Positions 1 to 10,794 are shown, counted from the first letter of the stretch. The stretch is DNA of 64,000 bases from Diplonema papillatum (GCA_030068145.1 JAPJBO010000036.1:434001-498000); one strand, 5' to 3'. Translations and numbers: made by a program. Notes: a model not told the origin generated them from the letters alone.

Positions 1-59
1 CAGTGCCCGCATGCAACGCTGGATTCACCATTCCTTCCGAACTTTGCTTAAATTTGCTT

Positions 60-200
60 CAATTTTGCTTGAGCAAATTTAAGCAAATTTAAGCAAAATT
101 AAGCGAATTTAAGCGAATCTGAAGTAAATCTGAAGCAAATCGACTTTGCTTTTTTCGGGGGTCACCAACTTTGCTTAAATTTGCTTTGCTTGCCAACTAT
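60..200. repeat. AT-rich short tandem repeat with inverted ends
   Basis: Repeats of AAGCAAATTT-like 10-11-mers, first as TTTGCTTAAATTTGC and then in the opposite orientation, so the stretch can fold on itself. No coding potential is seen in bases 1-240. Confidence 0.7.
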
Positions 201-293
201 GGAATTGTAATGCAAAATAGGGACTAGTCCCCTGAGGGCACATTTCACATTGGGACTAGTCCCCTAAGGCACTTTTCCCCAAAAAGAAATACC

Positions 294-1200
294 GTGCGTG
301 TTGCTCCCTTGCAAGAGCTGGCTGAGGAGTGCAAGTCGTGCGTGATCCTGTTCAATCGTATGATCACCTACTACCCGATCGGCTTCGTGCGCTTGTACAA
401 AAAGGGCCGCACCCCATTCCAAAAGCTGACAAAGATCTTGCTCAGCCTTGATGGACTTCCTGTGGCGACGTTGCTGACGGAACGCAAAGGGCGTCAACAA
501 GGCTTGAAAACTGACAGCAACAAGAGCGAAGTTTCGCCGAGCTGTTTGCTACGCTTTGGTTTTCAGAATCGAAGTCTTTTGCGCTGTCCCTGCTAGGGAC
601 CCCACGCGTGACTGGCAGCAAGATGTCATCGACGCAAGGAAGTTCATCTTGGAAAGAGCCGGAAAGCAAGCTGACGGCAACAGCTGAGCTCGAGCCCTTT
701 GCGCTCGACACCGTGCTGGGACTGCCTGTTTGTCGTCATGCCCGGTCAGATTCCTGCAACAGCTACCAGCATTTCGATTGGGTGTACAAGTACAAGTGAG
801 CGGACACACTACTTTGAGACCATCTGAGTCGAGAACACGTTTAACGGGCTCGGGACGAAGCTTCATAAGAGCAATAAAAAATTGACTCGTCAACTTTGGA
901 GGGTGTCCGGGACAAAGCGCACTTGATGTACCCTTCTGTGACAGGGGTACGCAAATGTGCCCCGAACATCAACAGAGCAGCAGCTCGCGCAACTTCCCGG
1001 AACAGACTTCACGGCGGAGGAGTTTAGCAAGATCGTGTACCGCACGTCTTCGAGTAATCGTCGAAATACGACGACTACTGGGAGGTTATGCATCAGTTTA
1101 CGGAGAAATCGCGCGGTTAACACCGGAGCTCTCTCCAGCATTCTGAGGAGGAGGTTAAGAAAAGGATGCTATCATTCCTTCCGAGCCTTGGGCGCAGACA
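294..1200 (+). pseudogene. Possible decayed open reading frame, unidentified
   Basis: The plus strand shows protein-like stretches that change frame and meet stops. One runs 294-596 (contains ILFNRMITYYPIGFVRLYKK). Another near 960-1060 reads TEQQLAQLPGTDFTAEEFSK and continues in a different frame as SKYDDYWEVMHQFTEK at about 1060-1110. No single frame spans the region and I recognise no family. The most economical reading is an old, frameshifted gene or mobile-element protein. Chance ORFs cannot be excluded. Confidence 0.25.
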
Positions 1201-1589
1201 GTAGCTAGTAAAAGCGACGCTTCGCTATGATCTTCGCCACACAGTCACGGGCGGGCAGAAAACACCGCGTCGATACTGTTACTTGCCGGTGCCTATGTGC
1301 AAGATCACTGCGTCTGGCTAGGAAACACCTTCGGGCCCATAATCAAGACGGTTGCCAAGACGAAGGCCAATATCCCTGTGGGTGAGCCACAGCAAGTCGC
1401 GCAACCGTAATGCGGCAGAAGAGAACAGTCTGGAACACAGCAGGCCGCCAGCCAAAAGTCGAAATTTGAGTGTTTCAACAGCTGGTGTGGGTGGTTTTTT
1501 GACGTTTTCGGGCATGCCGTTTTCGGGCATGCCCTTTCCGAAGTTCCCCCACTACCTTTACGAACTTGGTTTGTGTCAAGTTCCTAAGG

Positions 1590-1905
1590 GAGCCTCCAAC
1601 TATTTTTTTTTTCCTTGTTTTCTGACGAAGAAATTTCCGCCGGTGGTTTCTGCTATGAGAAGATTTCCATCAGGTTTCTGCCACGAGAAATTTCCACTGA
1701 TGAAGGTTCCGTTAGAAAACATTTCCACCAACAATTTCTGTGAGAAAAGTGTTCCGCCAAGCTTCCCGTGAAAGAAATTTCCGCCGGTGGTTTCTGCCAT
1801 GAGAAATTTTCCATCAGTTTTCTGTCATGAGAAAATTGTCCATCACCAGTTTCCCTTCCCACGAAAGAAAACTCCGCCGGTAGTTTCCACGAGAAAATTT
1901 CCGGC
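1590..1905. repeat. Degenerate ~27-30-bp tandem repeat
   Basis: About ten imperfect copies of a motif like GAAATTTCCGCCGGTGGTTT followed by TCTGCCATGAGAA. Open frames on both strands here simply reflect the repeat. On the minus strand, a family-B-like motif (CACTCTAAAAA) lies just upstream at about 1965-1975. Confidence 0.6.
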
Positions 1906-1983
1906 CTGCACAGTGACAAAACAGAAATCTGGAAAAAAAATTGTCCCAGAACTTTTCTGACTTTTTTTAGAGTGAAAGTTTTT

Positions 1984-2028
1984 GACACACCGGGTTTTCC
2001 CGGTGTCTGACACCGGGACACCGGGTTT
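1984..2028. other. CCGGG inverted-repeat hairpin
   Basis: ACACCGGGTTTTCCCGGTGT is a stem with a TTTT loop, followed by a second GACACCGGGACACCGGG. A strong snap-back structure of unknown role. Confidence 0.6.
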
Positions 2029-2029
2029 T

Positions 2030-3030
2030 TAAAGTCCCCTGTTTTCTGTCCCGTTATTTTTATTTTCGCGCGCGCGCGGAAATTTTTGGGGAGCCGTGTA
2101 ACGCGGTAGTAGTAGTAGAAGTAGTAGGTGTCGTCTGCCGAAGCAGCCGGAGACAGCAGGCGCAGGGGGCAGGTCTTGCTTTACAATTCTCTTCTTCATG
2201 GAGACCCGCCCCCGGCAATCCAGACTGCCCAATCACTGTCGAGAAAGGTTTGGATCCTATAGTGATGAGGTGGTTGACCAGGCCCCCACGAAGCCTTATA
2301 CACAACACGGCTACAACACGAGGATGCAGCCCTGCTTAGGTGTGCACTCAGCCATCACAGGGCCTCAGATCTCGCTACTTGACCTGACACAGCTGCCACC
2401 CAGAAGGCCGCAGCAGTAACCTTCGCAATGAAGGCACGCGCGGCTGAGTGTATGTAGGCGATCCATACAACAGCTGCATCAGACGCAGCTTGATCCGAGA
2501 GCTCGCTAGGGGAGGTGACGCTGCTCACCTGCCAGTCTCTCAACTGACTGCTGTCCCTGTAACGCGGAACAAATATAATACATCCTCCTCCTACTGCGTA
2601 TACTGGCTCCGTCTGCTGCTTCGTCTTCACCGTCGCGGGTGATGCATAAATCGAAAGTAGAAAGGTCAGGCAGTGATTCGGTGTGTTTGTCACAATCGTC
2701 GTGACGCCTCAGGACACGGCTTCAGAAAAAAGGGGGACAAGGGTGGGTGGGCAAGCGAGGGGTGAAGGTACGATGTTTTCGGGATAGCGACGGGGTTATT
2801 CAACCTGTAACGAGTGTTAGGTATTCGTCGGATATATTAATCTTCTAAGATCTGCGATCTTATACGACAAAAAAAAATAGTCCACCCTAACTAGCTCGTG
2901 CTAGTTATATAACTAGCTTTTTTTTCGTGTGGTGCTGGTTTTGTAGGATAAGGTAAGGGAAAAAGATTTCCTTTTTGCGGTGGTCTCCGCTGGTCTGGTA
3001 GTCCGTGCTACCTTCTTTCTTTAGGGGGAA
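2030..3030. other. Non-coding stretch, nothing identified
   Basis: Contains a short TAG/AAG trinucleotide run at 2106-2130. Open frames here (for example 2355-2693 minus) lack the third-position G/C bias of the real exons, and no domain or splice-bounded exon was found. Confidence 0.5.
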
Positions 3031-3190
3031 AAATTTAGTTTCGTGTTCAGGCGCTACTTGCCTCTCATGTGTTTGATGCTAGCATCAAGTCTTCTTTCGG
3101 GAGGAAAACCTTCGGGGAAAAACTTAGGTTAATGTTTAGGCAGAGCACTGCCTCTCATACATGGTTGATGCTAGCATCAAGTCTTCTTCG
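3030..3190. repeat. Dispersed repeat F, two direct copies
   Basis: Two related blocks, 3030-3100 and 3108-3190. Each carries GGGGAAAAA(C/T)TTAG, then TTCAGGC-like sequence, then GCCTCTCAT and GATGCTAGCATCAAG. A third copy of the first part lies at 9918-9980 inside a coding exon. Confidence 0.55.
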
Positions 3191-3231
3191 AGGAAGATGT
3201 GGAGGAGGGAGGGTGCAGGGCAAGGGCACAC

Positions 3232-4503
3232 CTCATCATTCAGGCCGGCGGCCGTCGTGACCGGCGGCAGCGGCGCCGGTTTGGCGGCGGGGCCATCGCC
3301 GCGCAGGCTGCGGCTGCGGCCGCGATGCTGGAGCTGCGCGTCACTCGGCCGCGGGTGGAACGCCGCGGCTTCGACCGACGGACCAACGGTTCCCAAGGGC
3401 GATTTGGGCAACCCGCCGCCACCTCCTTCGACACACGACGCGAGCGGCTTCCTACACCGCCTCGAATCCCCTGGACTCAACGCCCCAGGCGCAGACCCCG
3501 GCTGCTCGTCGCAGCCCTGCTGAAGCATCGCGCGCACCTGCGCCGCGAGCTTTTCCAACCGCAGCTCCGTCGCATCGTCACCCATCGACAGGTCGACAGG
3601 GGTCCGGCGGTCGTGGTGTGCCGCCGGCGATAGCTCCGTCGCATCGCCACCCATCGACAGGTCGACAGGGGCTCGGCGGTCGTGGTGTGCCGCCGGCGAT
3701 AGCAGCTCGGTGATCTCCGAAATGTCGAGCGCGTCGGTCGGCGGAGATGCCGGCGCCTGCGACCCGGCGGGCGTCCCGTGGCAACACGACGCACCCCCGG
3801 CCGGCGTCCCGGCCGCGTGCAGGATCTCGTCGTCGAGCTCCGCCGTGTTCAAGTCCGAGTCCGATCCGGGCCGGAGCGGATCACCCCCGGCGCCGAGCGA
3901 CGCCTGGTCACCCAGCGTGTTCCGCGCCGCCGATGACGCGTACCCAGAGCCTGGCGGCGTTGGGTACTGGAAGCCGCTGGACACGTGGTGCCTCTGGGGG
4001 TGGTGGTAACCCTGGGCGGGTTGATTCGGGTCTCCGCCCAGCGGCGGGAGCGCGGGGCGCAGGGCCGACGGGGTCTGCGGCGGGGTTGGGTATTGGAAGC
4101 CGCTGGACACGTGGTGCCTCTGGGGTTGGTGGCCCTGGGCGGGTTGGTTCGGGTCTACTGCCAGCGGCGGGAGCGCGGGCCGCAGGGCAGACGGGGTCTG
4201 CGGCGCACTGGCCGCGTATGGCTGGGGGAGGTGGGCGGGGTCGTTGGGCGAAATCGACGCCGGGTTGGAGCATGGCTCTAGCAGCTGCGCGGTGCCGCGG
4301 GGCGTCGCGGGGAGGTGTGTGGGCGCGTGGTGCCGGCTGGCCGGTTGCGCGCTCGCAGCGCCCGGCCCGCCGTCCTCCTCGCCCGCGAAGTACGGCGTGG
4401 GGAGTGGGAACGGCGACGACCGCGGGGCCTGCGGCACCGCCAAGGCGCCGCTGTTGAGAAGTTTCGCCTCTAGGTTCTTCACCTTGTCAATCAGCGCTAG
4501 CGT
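3232..4503 (-). CDS. Pro/Ser/His-rich protein, internal exon C (partial gene)
   Basis: A 424-codon exon with very high third-position G/C. Its acceptor is ...CTTCTCCGCAG at 4504-4509 and its donor is GAG|GTGTGC at 3231/3232; both ends are phase 0. It joins in frame to exon B (4936-5915): the last residues of B (LPQDEE) run into TLALIDKVKNLEAKLLNSG here, a continuous helical stretch. The rest is low-complexity, with two ~45-residue repeats (QTPSALRPALPPL ... HHVSSGFQYPTPP) and a duplicated PVDLSMG motif. No catalytic domain is visible. It is probably a scaffold or cytoskeletal protein, but the function is unknown. The following exon would lie below 3231 and was not found. Confidence 0.7.
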
Positions 4504-4522
4504 CTGCGGAGAAGGGTGGTTT

Positions 4523-4569
4523 CTTAGAGTTCTAGTTCGCTTGAGAATCCGGGGTTTTAGAGTCTCCGG
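4523..4569 (-). repeat. Family B2 acceptor-proximal element
   Basis: On the minus strand GGAGACTCTAAAACCCCGG, then AAGCGAACTAGAACTCTAAG, ends 14 bases before the CAG of exon C. The CTCTAA core is a plausible branch-site region. Related copies sit in the same orientation near other acceptors (14.86, 37.99, 38.98, 39.16, 44.39, 53.62 kb). Confidence 0.6.
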
Positions 4570-4837
4570 GGGACTTTTGTCGAATGGGTTCTAAGCTAAT
4601 ACGTACTGGGTGGGTTTGGGAGGGCATGCATGGCCCCTTTCGCGCACACTTTACCTACTTGCTTTGCTAGCCAGGTTCGTAACAATTCGTTCTTGCTGAC
4701 GGTACAATGGAAGCTGCTGTTGATACCAGCCTTCCATTGTTCGTGTAGGCTAAATTAGTCAGTTGGAGACCAAAGACTGCCATCCTCGCTCGCCGACATA
4801 GTAGGTGACCGGGAAACAGTTGACAGTCTTATGGAAG

Positions 4838-4921
4838 AGTGAACGAGTGTATCGTGAGGCCAATATCCTCCCAAACACGCTACCAGCGTTCGCTTTCGAG
4901 TTCTGCAATTACGTGTGAACA
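4838..4921 (+). repeat. Family C repeat, partial copy
   Basis: Contains CTCCCAAACACGCTACCAGC and the following GTTC/TTTCG block shared with copies at 41.1, 43.9, 44.5 and 56.6 kb. It lies just inside the intron following exon B, about 15 bases from its donor site. Confidence 0.6.
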
Positions 4922-4935
4922 CGAAAGACGCACAC

Positions 4936-5915
4936 CTCTTCGTCTTGCGGCAGGCTCTGGTTGCTGAGCAGCGTCTGGGAAAGCGTCAGGAACCGCTCGA
5001 CGAGGAAAGGCGGCAGGTCGTGCGCGCCGGGCGCGCCGTCGCCCGCCGAGAACGTCGACAGCACCGCGCACAGCGCCTGCTGCGGATCGCCCGGCGGCGG
5101 CGGCTGCGGCGGCGCGCCATCCCGCCACGCCGGGGACTCCGCGGGGCCCGGTTCGGATCCCGCGCCTTCAACGGTCGCGTCGCTGTTGAAGGGGAGCGGC
5201 GGCTGCGCGCATGGGGCCGCGTCCCTTCTCCCGGCACCGGCTCCGGGGGTGGCGAGCCTGGGGAGAGGCGGCTTCTGCGCCGTGGGTGTCGTCGGACCCT
5301 TCTGCTCCGGCGCCGCCGGGTGGGAGAGGTGGGAGGGGTGGGAGACGTCGCCGGGGGGCTCCGACAGGCTGCGCAGCGGCGGCATCTCCGGCACACACGA
5401 CGCGTGGTGGGCCAGGACCGGGGATGCGATCGGGTTCGACACAGCCAGCTCCTCCAGCGGTATCGCCAGCGGCGGGCTGCCGCGCGCCGGCTTCCGCTGC
5501 TCTGGCGGGGGGGTCCCCGGGGGCGGGGGGTCCGGCTTCTTCGAGGGCTTCAAGGGCGGCTCCGCGGCGGCGGTGCTGAATTCGTTGCGGAGGCGGGCTT
5601 CTCGGCACTTCATCGCGGCTTCGTGCTCCTTGCGCTTCGCGGCAACCGCGGTCTCGGCGGCCTGCTGCAAGGCCCGCGCGGGCGGCGGTGCGGCCTCGCG
5701 CAGCTGCTGGTGCGCCTGCTTCTCGCTGCGGAGTTCACCACGCATTCGCAGCAGCTGCACGCGCGTGCGCTGCTTCACGCGGTCCAGCTCCTGCACGATT
5801 TCGTGCCGTGCGCCAGCCTCGGTCATCAGCCGGGCTTCCACCTTGCTGATCTCGCGGTGGTGGTCGTACCGTGTCTGCTCCAAAGCCGCCTGTATTGATT
5901 TGCCGTTTATTGACA
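4936..5915 (-). CDS. Coiled-coil/Pro-rich protein, internal exon B (partial gene)
   Basis: A 980-nt exon with an acceptor ACTTGCAG at 5916-5923 and donor GAG|GTGTGC at 4935/4936. The N-terminal ~115 residues are charged and heptad-like (ISKVEARLMTEAGARHEIVQ, then ELDRVKQRTRVQLLRMRGEL), predicting a coiled coil. They are followed by a Pro-rich linker and a short helical tail (PPFLVERFLTLSQTLLSNQ). It splices in phase 0 to exon C. The exon begins at codon position 2 (TG of an NTG codon), so the upstream exon must end in phase 1. If that base is A, the split codon would be an initiator ATG. The acceptor is formed by the end of a family A element (5916-6071). Product and function unknown. Confidence 0.7.
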
Positions 5916-6071
5916 CTGCAAGTGGGTCTTTTTTGGTTGAACGCTTACGCCCGCCACTAAACCCAGATTTACCTGTGTTTCCTGTGGGCTACAGCACCTT
6001 TACCTCCTTTGATCTTTCGCAACTGGCAGTCTCCTCGAGCATTTCGTACAAAGCAGGTGTTTATACAAAAA
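5916..6071 (-). mobile_element. Family A inverted-repeat element, truncated; supplies the exon B acceptor
   Basis: Matches the conserved family A core (AACGCTTACGCCCGCCACTA, CAGATTTACCTGTGTTTC) with the GGCAGTCTCCTCGAGCATTT end. Other copies have ACTTTGTAG where this one has ACTTGCAG, and exon B starts directly after that CAG. The left terminal repeat is missing. Confidence 0.7.
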
Positions 6072-6084
6072 TAAGACGCATCAC

Positions 6085-6150
6085 TGGCTAACCACGGTTG
6101 ACACCGGAAAATGATGAGGGGAGGGAATTGTTTTTCGTTGAACGCTTTGC
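6085..6150 (+). repeat. Dispersed repeat E
   Basis: A ~65-bp block (GGCTAACCACGGTTGACACC followed by GGAAAATGATGAGGGGAGGG) that recurs in inverse orientation at about 36485-36555. Confidence 0.6.
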
Positions 6151-6241
6151 CCTGGACGTTTGTTTCTTGGTACAGGGCGCAAGGAAACGCCGTGGATGGC
6201 CTGTGACGCGTTCTTATTTCCTCCAACATTGCATGTTTGGT

Positions 6242-6310
6242 AAAAATACTCGAGGGACTGCCTTGTGCTCATTTCGAAGAGGCTAGAGGGGAAAAAACAA
6301 TACAACTACA
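6242..6310 (+). mobile_element. Family A left-end fragment
   Basis: AAATACTCGAGGGACTGCC followed by TTGTGCTCATTTCGAAGAGG and the purine-rich AGGGG block. The element breaks off after ACAACTACA into GTGTGGTCGGTG sequence, whose inverse appears at 8540-8580 beside another family A fragment. The two may be halves of one rearranged element. The 6310-6600 stretch after it has no gene; it holds a poly-T run. Confidence 0.6.
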
Positions 6311-7149
6311 TTGGTGTGGTCGGTGGGCCAGTTCCCCGTAGTTCCCCCGTAGTTCAACACGAGGGGGGGGTGTCTTTTTTTTTTTTTTTTTCTTGTTTTT
6401 TTGCTGAGTGCTTCAGGGATGCAGCCTTGGGTCCTGGAGAGCATTTCTAAGCTACCTTGCACTTTTTCGTCACAAAATCCGGACAATTTTGGGTAATTCG
6501 AGCGTCTTAAGATCAGAAACCCCAGGAGACAAGCCACCTGGTCCAGGCCAGAATCGGTGAATTTCGGGGGGGAATTCCGTTGTGGTGACCACTTCCTGCA
6601 GTCAGCCCTGGCGGAGGTGGGACGGAAGAGCTACAAAGGTGCAGCACTAGCTCCGAAGAGGAACGAATAGGATGAGAAGGAAGGACTGGGAGTCACGGTT
6701 TGACAGGTGGACCAGCTAAAAGGAGAGCAGGAACGGCTCTATCAGAGGCCCCGCGCCGGCCGGGTCGAAGTGATCGCGGGACCGGAGACATTCGCGGCGG
6801 TCGGAGGAGAGAGGTAGTTCCGGGCGCTGCAGTATTGGCTGGATGGGAAGTGCTGATCGGTCGCCGTCGACTTTGAAGTGTGCACCGGACTGGATCTTCC
6901 GGGCAGTGTCGTAGCGACGACGGACCGGACACTGTTGAGCATGCGCGCGAGGGTACTCGCAAAACTTTTAAAAACCGTCAGTGATGCGCTGGTGCGAAAC
7001 GGCGACGGACCGCTTCTGCCAGGCAGGAAACTGGAGAAGATAGGGTCGCTGAGAACGGTGGAAGCCTCACGGGGTACGAGATGAGGCCGATCTTCCGTGG
7101 TGGTACGGAGACGATGGAAGTGCTCGAGACACAGCTGACGACGGCACGA

Positions 7150-7790
7150 GTTCAGCGGCGAGGCGCGGGGGATGGATCTTTTCCCGACGTACGGAGGTGG
7201 AAGGGCGAAGCGTGCGGCGAGATGGACGGTGTTCAACGACGCTACGGAACACGAAAGGTGGAGTGAGCGGGTGTGCCACGAGCACCAGAAAGTGAAGTGC
7301 GGCGTGTGAAAGCGTCGGGGCAAGTCGGTGGCGTGGTGCTGTGAGGCCCACCACAAGGATGACGACGGCCTAGCGGTGAAGTTCTGCCGGCAACACCGCA
7401 TGACGCAATGCGCGACGTGTAAGACGATAGCATAGTGCTGCCGCAACGAACACCTGACCATGGCATGCCGACGTGCGCACTGCAGCCGGCTCGCGGACTT
7501 GCGAAGTCGAAGGCCCAAACTGTGCTGTCGGAAGGGGCTGGTGCTCCCGGAAGCAGCGGGAGAAGTTGGGACCGAAGAGCGGGAAACCTCATCGCCACCG
7601 CGAAGGTCGAGAAGACGGCGCCAACGCGAGCGAAGAAGCGGCGATCGGACTCCGGCGGAGACGGATCAAAAGGCGCAAAGGACGCATCAAAGCGCAAGCG
7701 AAGAAGTCGAGCGGGCAGACGACCCCACAGAAGGCAACGCGGTCATCGCCCTAGCGCCTTGAAGAAGCAGAAATCGACGCGCAAGCGATG
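7150..7790 (+). pseudogene. Decayed Cys/His-rich (zinc-finger-like) ORF with internal stops
   Basis: One plus-strand frame, read through two stops, gives regularly spaced Cys/His clusters: RVCHEHQKVKCGV-stop, AWCCEAHH, KFCRQHRMTQCATCKTIA-stop, CCRNEHLTMACRRAHC. This is followed by a long Arg/Glu/Ser-rich tail to about 7760. The stop after CGV is TGA at about 7314, where a Cys would fit the spacing. The stop after KTIA is TAG at about 7428. The pattern recalls tandem B-box or zinc-knuckle modules, but no exact family is claimed. Upstream, 6878-7084 is another protein-like piece in a different frame. Likely a dead mobile-element or host gene. Confidence 0.45.
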
Positions 7791-7946
7791 AACCTGGACG
7801 AGCAAACGAAGAAGAAGCGAGGCACCAAACGCGCGCCTGAGCGCGACGATCAAGACGAGCTAAAGAGGCGAAAGCATGACACATCACGTACGAAGAGATA
7901 ACCGCGACACCTGCGATGCAAATTATCGCCCCAGATTGTTTGCATT

Positions 7947-8540
7947 CTAACCCAAACTATCAGAGGCGGTCGCGGTCGAAGACGGCAACCCGAGCGAGGA
8001 GTAAGGTTGGTAATCAGAATGACAGTCAGAATGGCCATGCTGAAGACAAGGTTGCGTTGCAGGAGGAGAAACTGGTGCTTGGCCGAGGATAAGATGGCTA
8101 TGGCGGCAGGGACAGAACAGAGACAGCGAGTCCTTCTTGTGTGGGGTAGTCACGCCTTCGCAGTCCCAGGACCTCCACCCACTTGCTTTCCGGAGAGGGA
8201 CGAGTTGGAATGCAGGTACCGTGTCCAAAGTCTCCCTCTCGCCAGCGAAAGAAGCAAACAAGCCAAGAGCCTCTCCTTGCGCGTCATTCCGACACTCCAA
8301 TCCCTCTTGGGTTTGGGCAAGAAGGTGATCCGCAATCACGTATAGAGGCCCAGATGGCGTTTGCTTCAGCTCCTCTACTCTGGGAGGAACCGGAAGCTCT
8401 CCGGACTGCATCCTTCTGTTCCAGAGATCGTAGAGCAGTTTGCCCACAACAACCTTAGCCTTGAATCGCATGCTTCGGGTGAGGGCATGCAGTTTATCAA
8501 GAAGTAACTTCTTATCAGCTTCCCTTCCATGCAGACACAA
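7947..8540 (-). CDS. Unidentified ORF-like segment in a probable intron
   Basis: An open minus-strand frame whose first half looks protein-like (DKKLLLDKLHALTRSMRFKA, then KLLYDLWNRRMQSGELPVPP) and whose end is low-quality. It lies downstream of the donor of exon A, so it might be a further exon of that gene or a relic. No domain is recognised and no clear splice boundaries are seen. Codon bias is weaker than in the neighbouring exons. Confidence 0.25.
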   Translation of the reverse strand: MCLHGREADKKLLLDKLHALTRSMRFKAKVVVGKLLYDLWNRRMQSGELPVPPRVEELKQTPSGPLYVIADHLLAQTQEGLECRNDAQGEALGLFASFAGERETLDTVPAFQLVPLRKASGWRSWDCEGVTTPHKKDSLSLFCPCRHSHLILGQAPVSPPATQPCLQHGHSDCHSDYQPYSSLGLPSSTATASDSLG

Positions 8541-8581
8541 TAGTTCCCCCGTAGTTCCCCTTGGCTACACCGACCACACCA

Positions 8582-8713
8582 TACAAAGTGGGTCGTTTTT
8601 GTTGAGCGCTTACGATTTACCTGTGTGGGCTACAGCACATTTACCTCCTTTGATCTATCGCAACTGGCAGTTTCCTCAAGCATTTCCTACAAAGCAGGTG
8701 CTTGTACAAAAAG
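8582..8713 (+). mobile_element. Family A element, right part
   Basis: Carries TACAAAGTGGGTCGTTTTTG, a shortened core, and CAACTGGCAGTTTCCTCAAG then CATTTCCTACAAAGCAGGTG. It starts about 20 bases inside the intron that follows exon A (8734-10794), in antisense orientation to that gene. Confidence 0.7.
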
Positions 8714-8733
8714 AAAACTGAGAAGGCGCGCAC

Positions 8734-10794
8734 CTCGAGAACGTGGATGCGGCTTAGGACCACGTCGAGCTCCGACTCGCGGAACTCACCGGCGTCACGC
8801 ACGCGGACAGACGCAGCGGTCGACGGGCCCGCGCTGGTCGACCGTTGCGACGCCCGGTCGTCGTGGATGGTCTGCTCGATGGCGGCGATGCGCTCCTCAA
8901 TGGACGCCGGCTCCGGAGCGGCGCCGCGCCGCGGCGGCGCCTGCAGCGCGACCTCCAAGTGCCGCAGCCGGTCTTCGAGCGACGCGTCGCTAGCGTTCGC
9001 GGGGCACGCGCTGGCGTTGGCCCGGAGCACGGAGACCTCGTCGCCGCCCGCGTCGAAGGGCCGCCCGAGCGCCTGCTGGAGCTGGTGCAGCGGCTTGTGC
9101 GACGAGACGGCCCACTGCTGCGCAGGGCGCACTTCGCGGATCTGCGAGATGCACCGCTCGGCGCTGCCCTCGCAAGACAGCGCAGAGCCGCGGCGGCGGC
9201 CGGCGCCGCGCGGGGCCTGAGGAGGGCCTTCCTCCTCCGCCGCCGCCGCCGCCGCCCCGGGGAACGAGACCGTCGAGTTCGAGTTCAGCGACACCCGACC
9301 GCTGCCGGCCGCGCTCGGCACCGGCGTGCGCGTGAGCGCGCACCCGCCGCCGCCGATTTGGTGGCTGCCTTCGCAGCCGCGTTGGTGGCTACCCCCCCTA
9401 AATTGGTGGCCGCCGCCACCCATGTGGTGGCTGTCTTCGCCGGCGAGCTGGTGGCTACCCCCAAATTGGTGGCTGCCTTCGCCGCCGGTGGGGCGGCTGT
9501 CACCACCAATTCGATGGCTACCGCCGCCCATTTGAAGGCCGCCTTGGTGGCCGCCTTCGCCGCCGAACTTTGAAGCCGCGCTGACGCTCCGCCTTTTTTG
9601 CGCTGGCCCCGTCAGCAGCCCGGCGCGCGAGGCACCCGCGTCCGCCAGCGTCCGCGACCGCCGGCGCGAAGTCTCCTCCGTGTCGTGGTGGCGGTGGTCG
9701 GACTGGCACGCGGAGACGGCCAAGCTCGGCACGTCGCCTCTCAGCGACTTCCAAACCGCGACGAAGCTCTCGAAGAAGCTCTGGTTGACCACCAGCTCCT
9801 CCCCGCCGCACTCCACCCGGCAGTACACGCCGCCGCGCGCCGCGTTCGCGGCGGGGCCATCGCGGACGGCCTCCTTCAGCGCGCTCCAAAACGGCGAGTC
9901 CGCGCCAAAAGCGTCGTTCAGGGGGAAGATTTTAGCTTCGTGTTCAGATGCTCCACGCCTCGCATGCATGCTTGACGATGGGGGAATCGGGTCCCGAAAG
10001 CAGTCGGGGCCCCCTTCCCGGATGGGGATCGACGGCGCCCCTTGCAGCGTCGGGGTGGAGACCCGGGTGCAGAATGAGTCGCTGCGGTCCCGCGAAGCGG
10101 TGGTCGCCCGGCGGCGCTGCTCGGACGCGTCGCGGAACTGCCCCGTGAAGTCGAGGCGCGGGCACGTGACGCGGTCGGGTGCGAAGACCGGCCACGGTTC
10201 GAGCTTGCCGGCGGCGCGGTGCGGCGCGCACTTCGAGTTGAACGGCGTGTTCATCGCCGGCCGTAGCGCGGCTAGCGGCGCGCGCCCGCCGTCCGACGCC
10301 TCGGTCTGGCTGCGCGAGGACGAAAACCGCGGGGACTGCGACGCCGGCCGCAGCGGCTTGTGGAACGACCGGTCGAACGCCGATGCCCGGAGCCTGTTCA
10401 AGATGACCTCCGTCCACGACGACTGCTGGGCGGCCTGCTTCTCTAAAAGCGCGTGTTCCTCTTTCCTCCGGCGCAGCTCGCTCCGGAGATGCTGCACCTG
10501 CGCCCGTCTGTCGCAGTCGGCCTGGTCCTCGACGCGTTCGACCCTGCCTTGGACCGGCTTCAAGATGGGGTGGCAGGCGACGCCGGCTTGGCGGTGCAGC
10601 GTGCCGCTGACCTTGCAAAACGGGGTCTGCGGCTCGTCGCACAGCGACAGCGAGCAGACGTTCCGGACGCCGTCGCAGCCGCCGCCGGACGAATCCTCGC
10701 AGAGCGAGTCGGCCATCGACGGCGGGTTCCCGCCGGGGTGACCGCTGCTGTGCCACGACGCGCCGCTCGCGCTCGCGTTCCGAAAGCCCTGCAT
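8734..10794 (-). CDS. Large low-complexity/coiled-coil protein, exon A
   Basis: 687 codons from ATG at 10794 to donor GAG|GTGCGC at 8733/8734 (phase 0), with strongly G/C-biased third positions. The start is the first in-frame Met; the frame continues upstream, so an earlier exon is possible. Visible features: a charged coiled coil near residues 100-135 (RRAQVQHLRSELRRRKEEHA); a Ser/Arg-rich middle; a short globular-looking block (RGGVYCRVECGGEELVVNQS); then about ten imperfect Gly/His/Gln-rich repeats (GGEGSHQIGG-like); poly-Ala; and a C-terminal helical region (SLEDRLRHLEVALQ). Residues encoded around 9918-9980 derive from dispersed repeat F. The 5' part is tandemly duplicated at 11042-11436. 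No known domain; function unknown. Confidence 0.65.

Noticed and set aside
4915..6091. Plus-strand ORFs of 327 and 376 codons
   Set aside because: Shadows of exon B; Arg/Gly-rich composition typical of the reverse frame of G/C-biased coding DNA.
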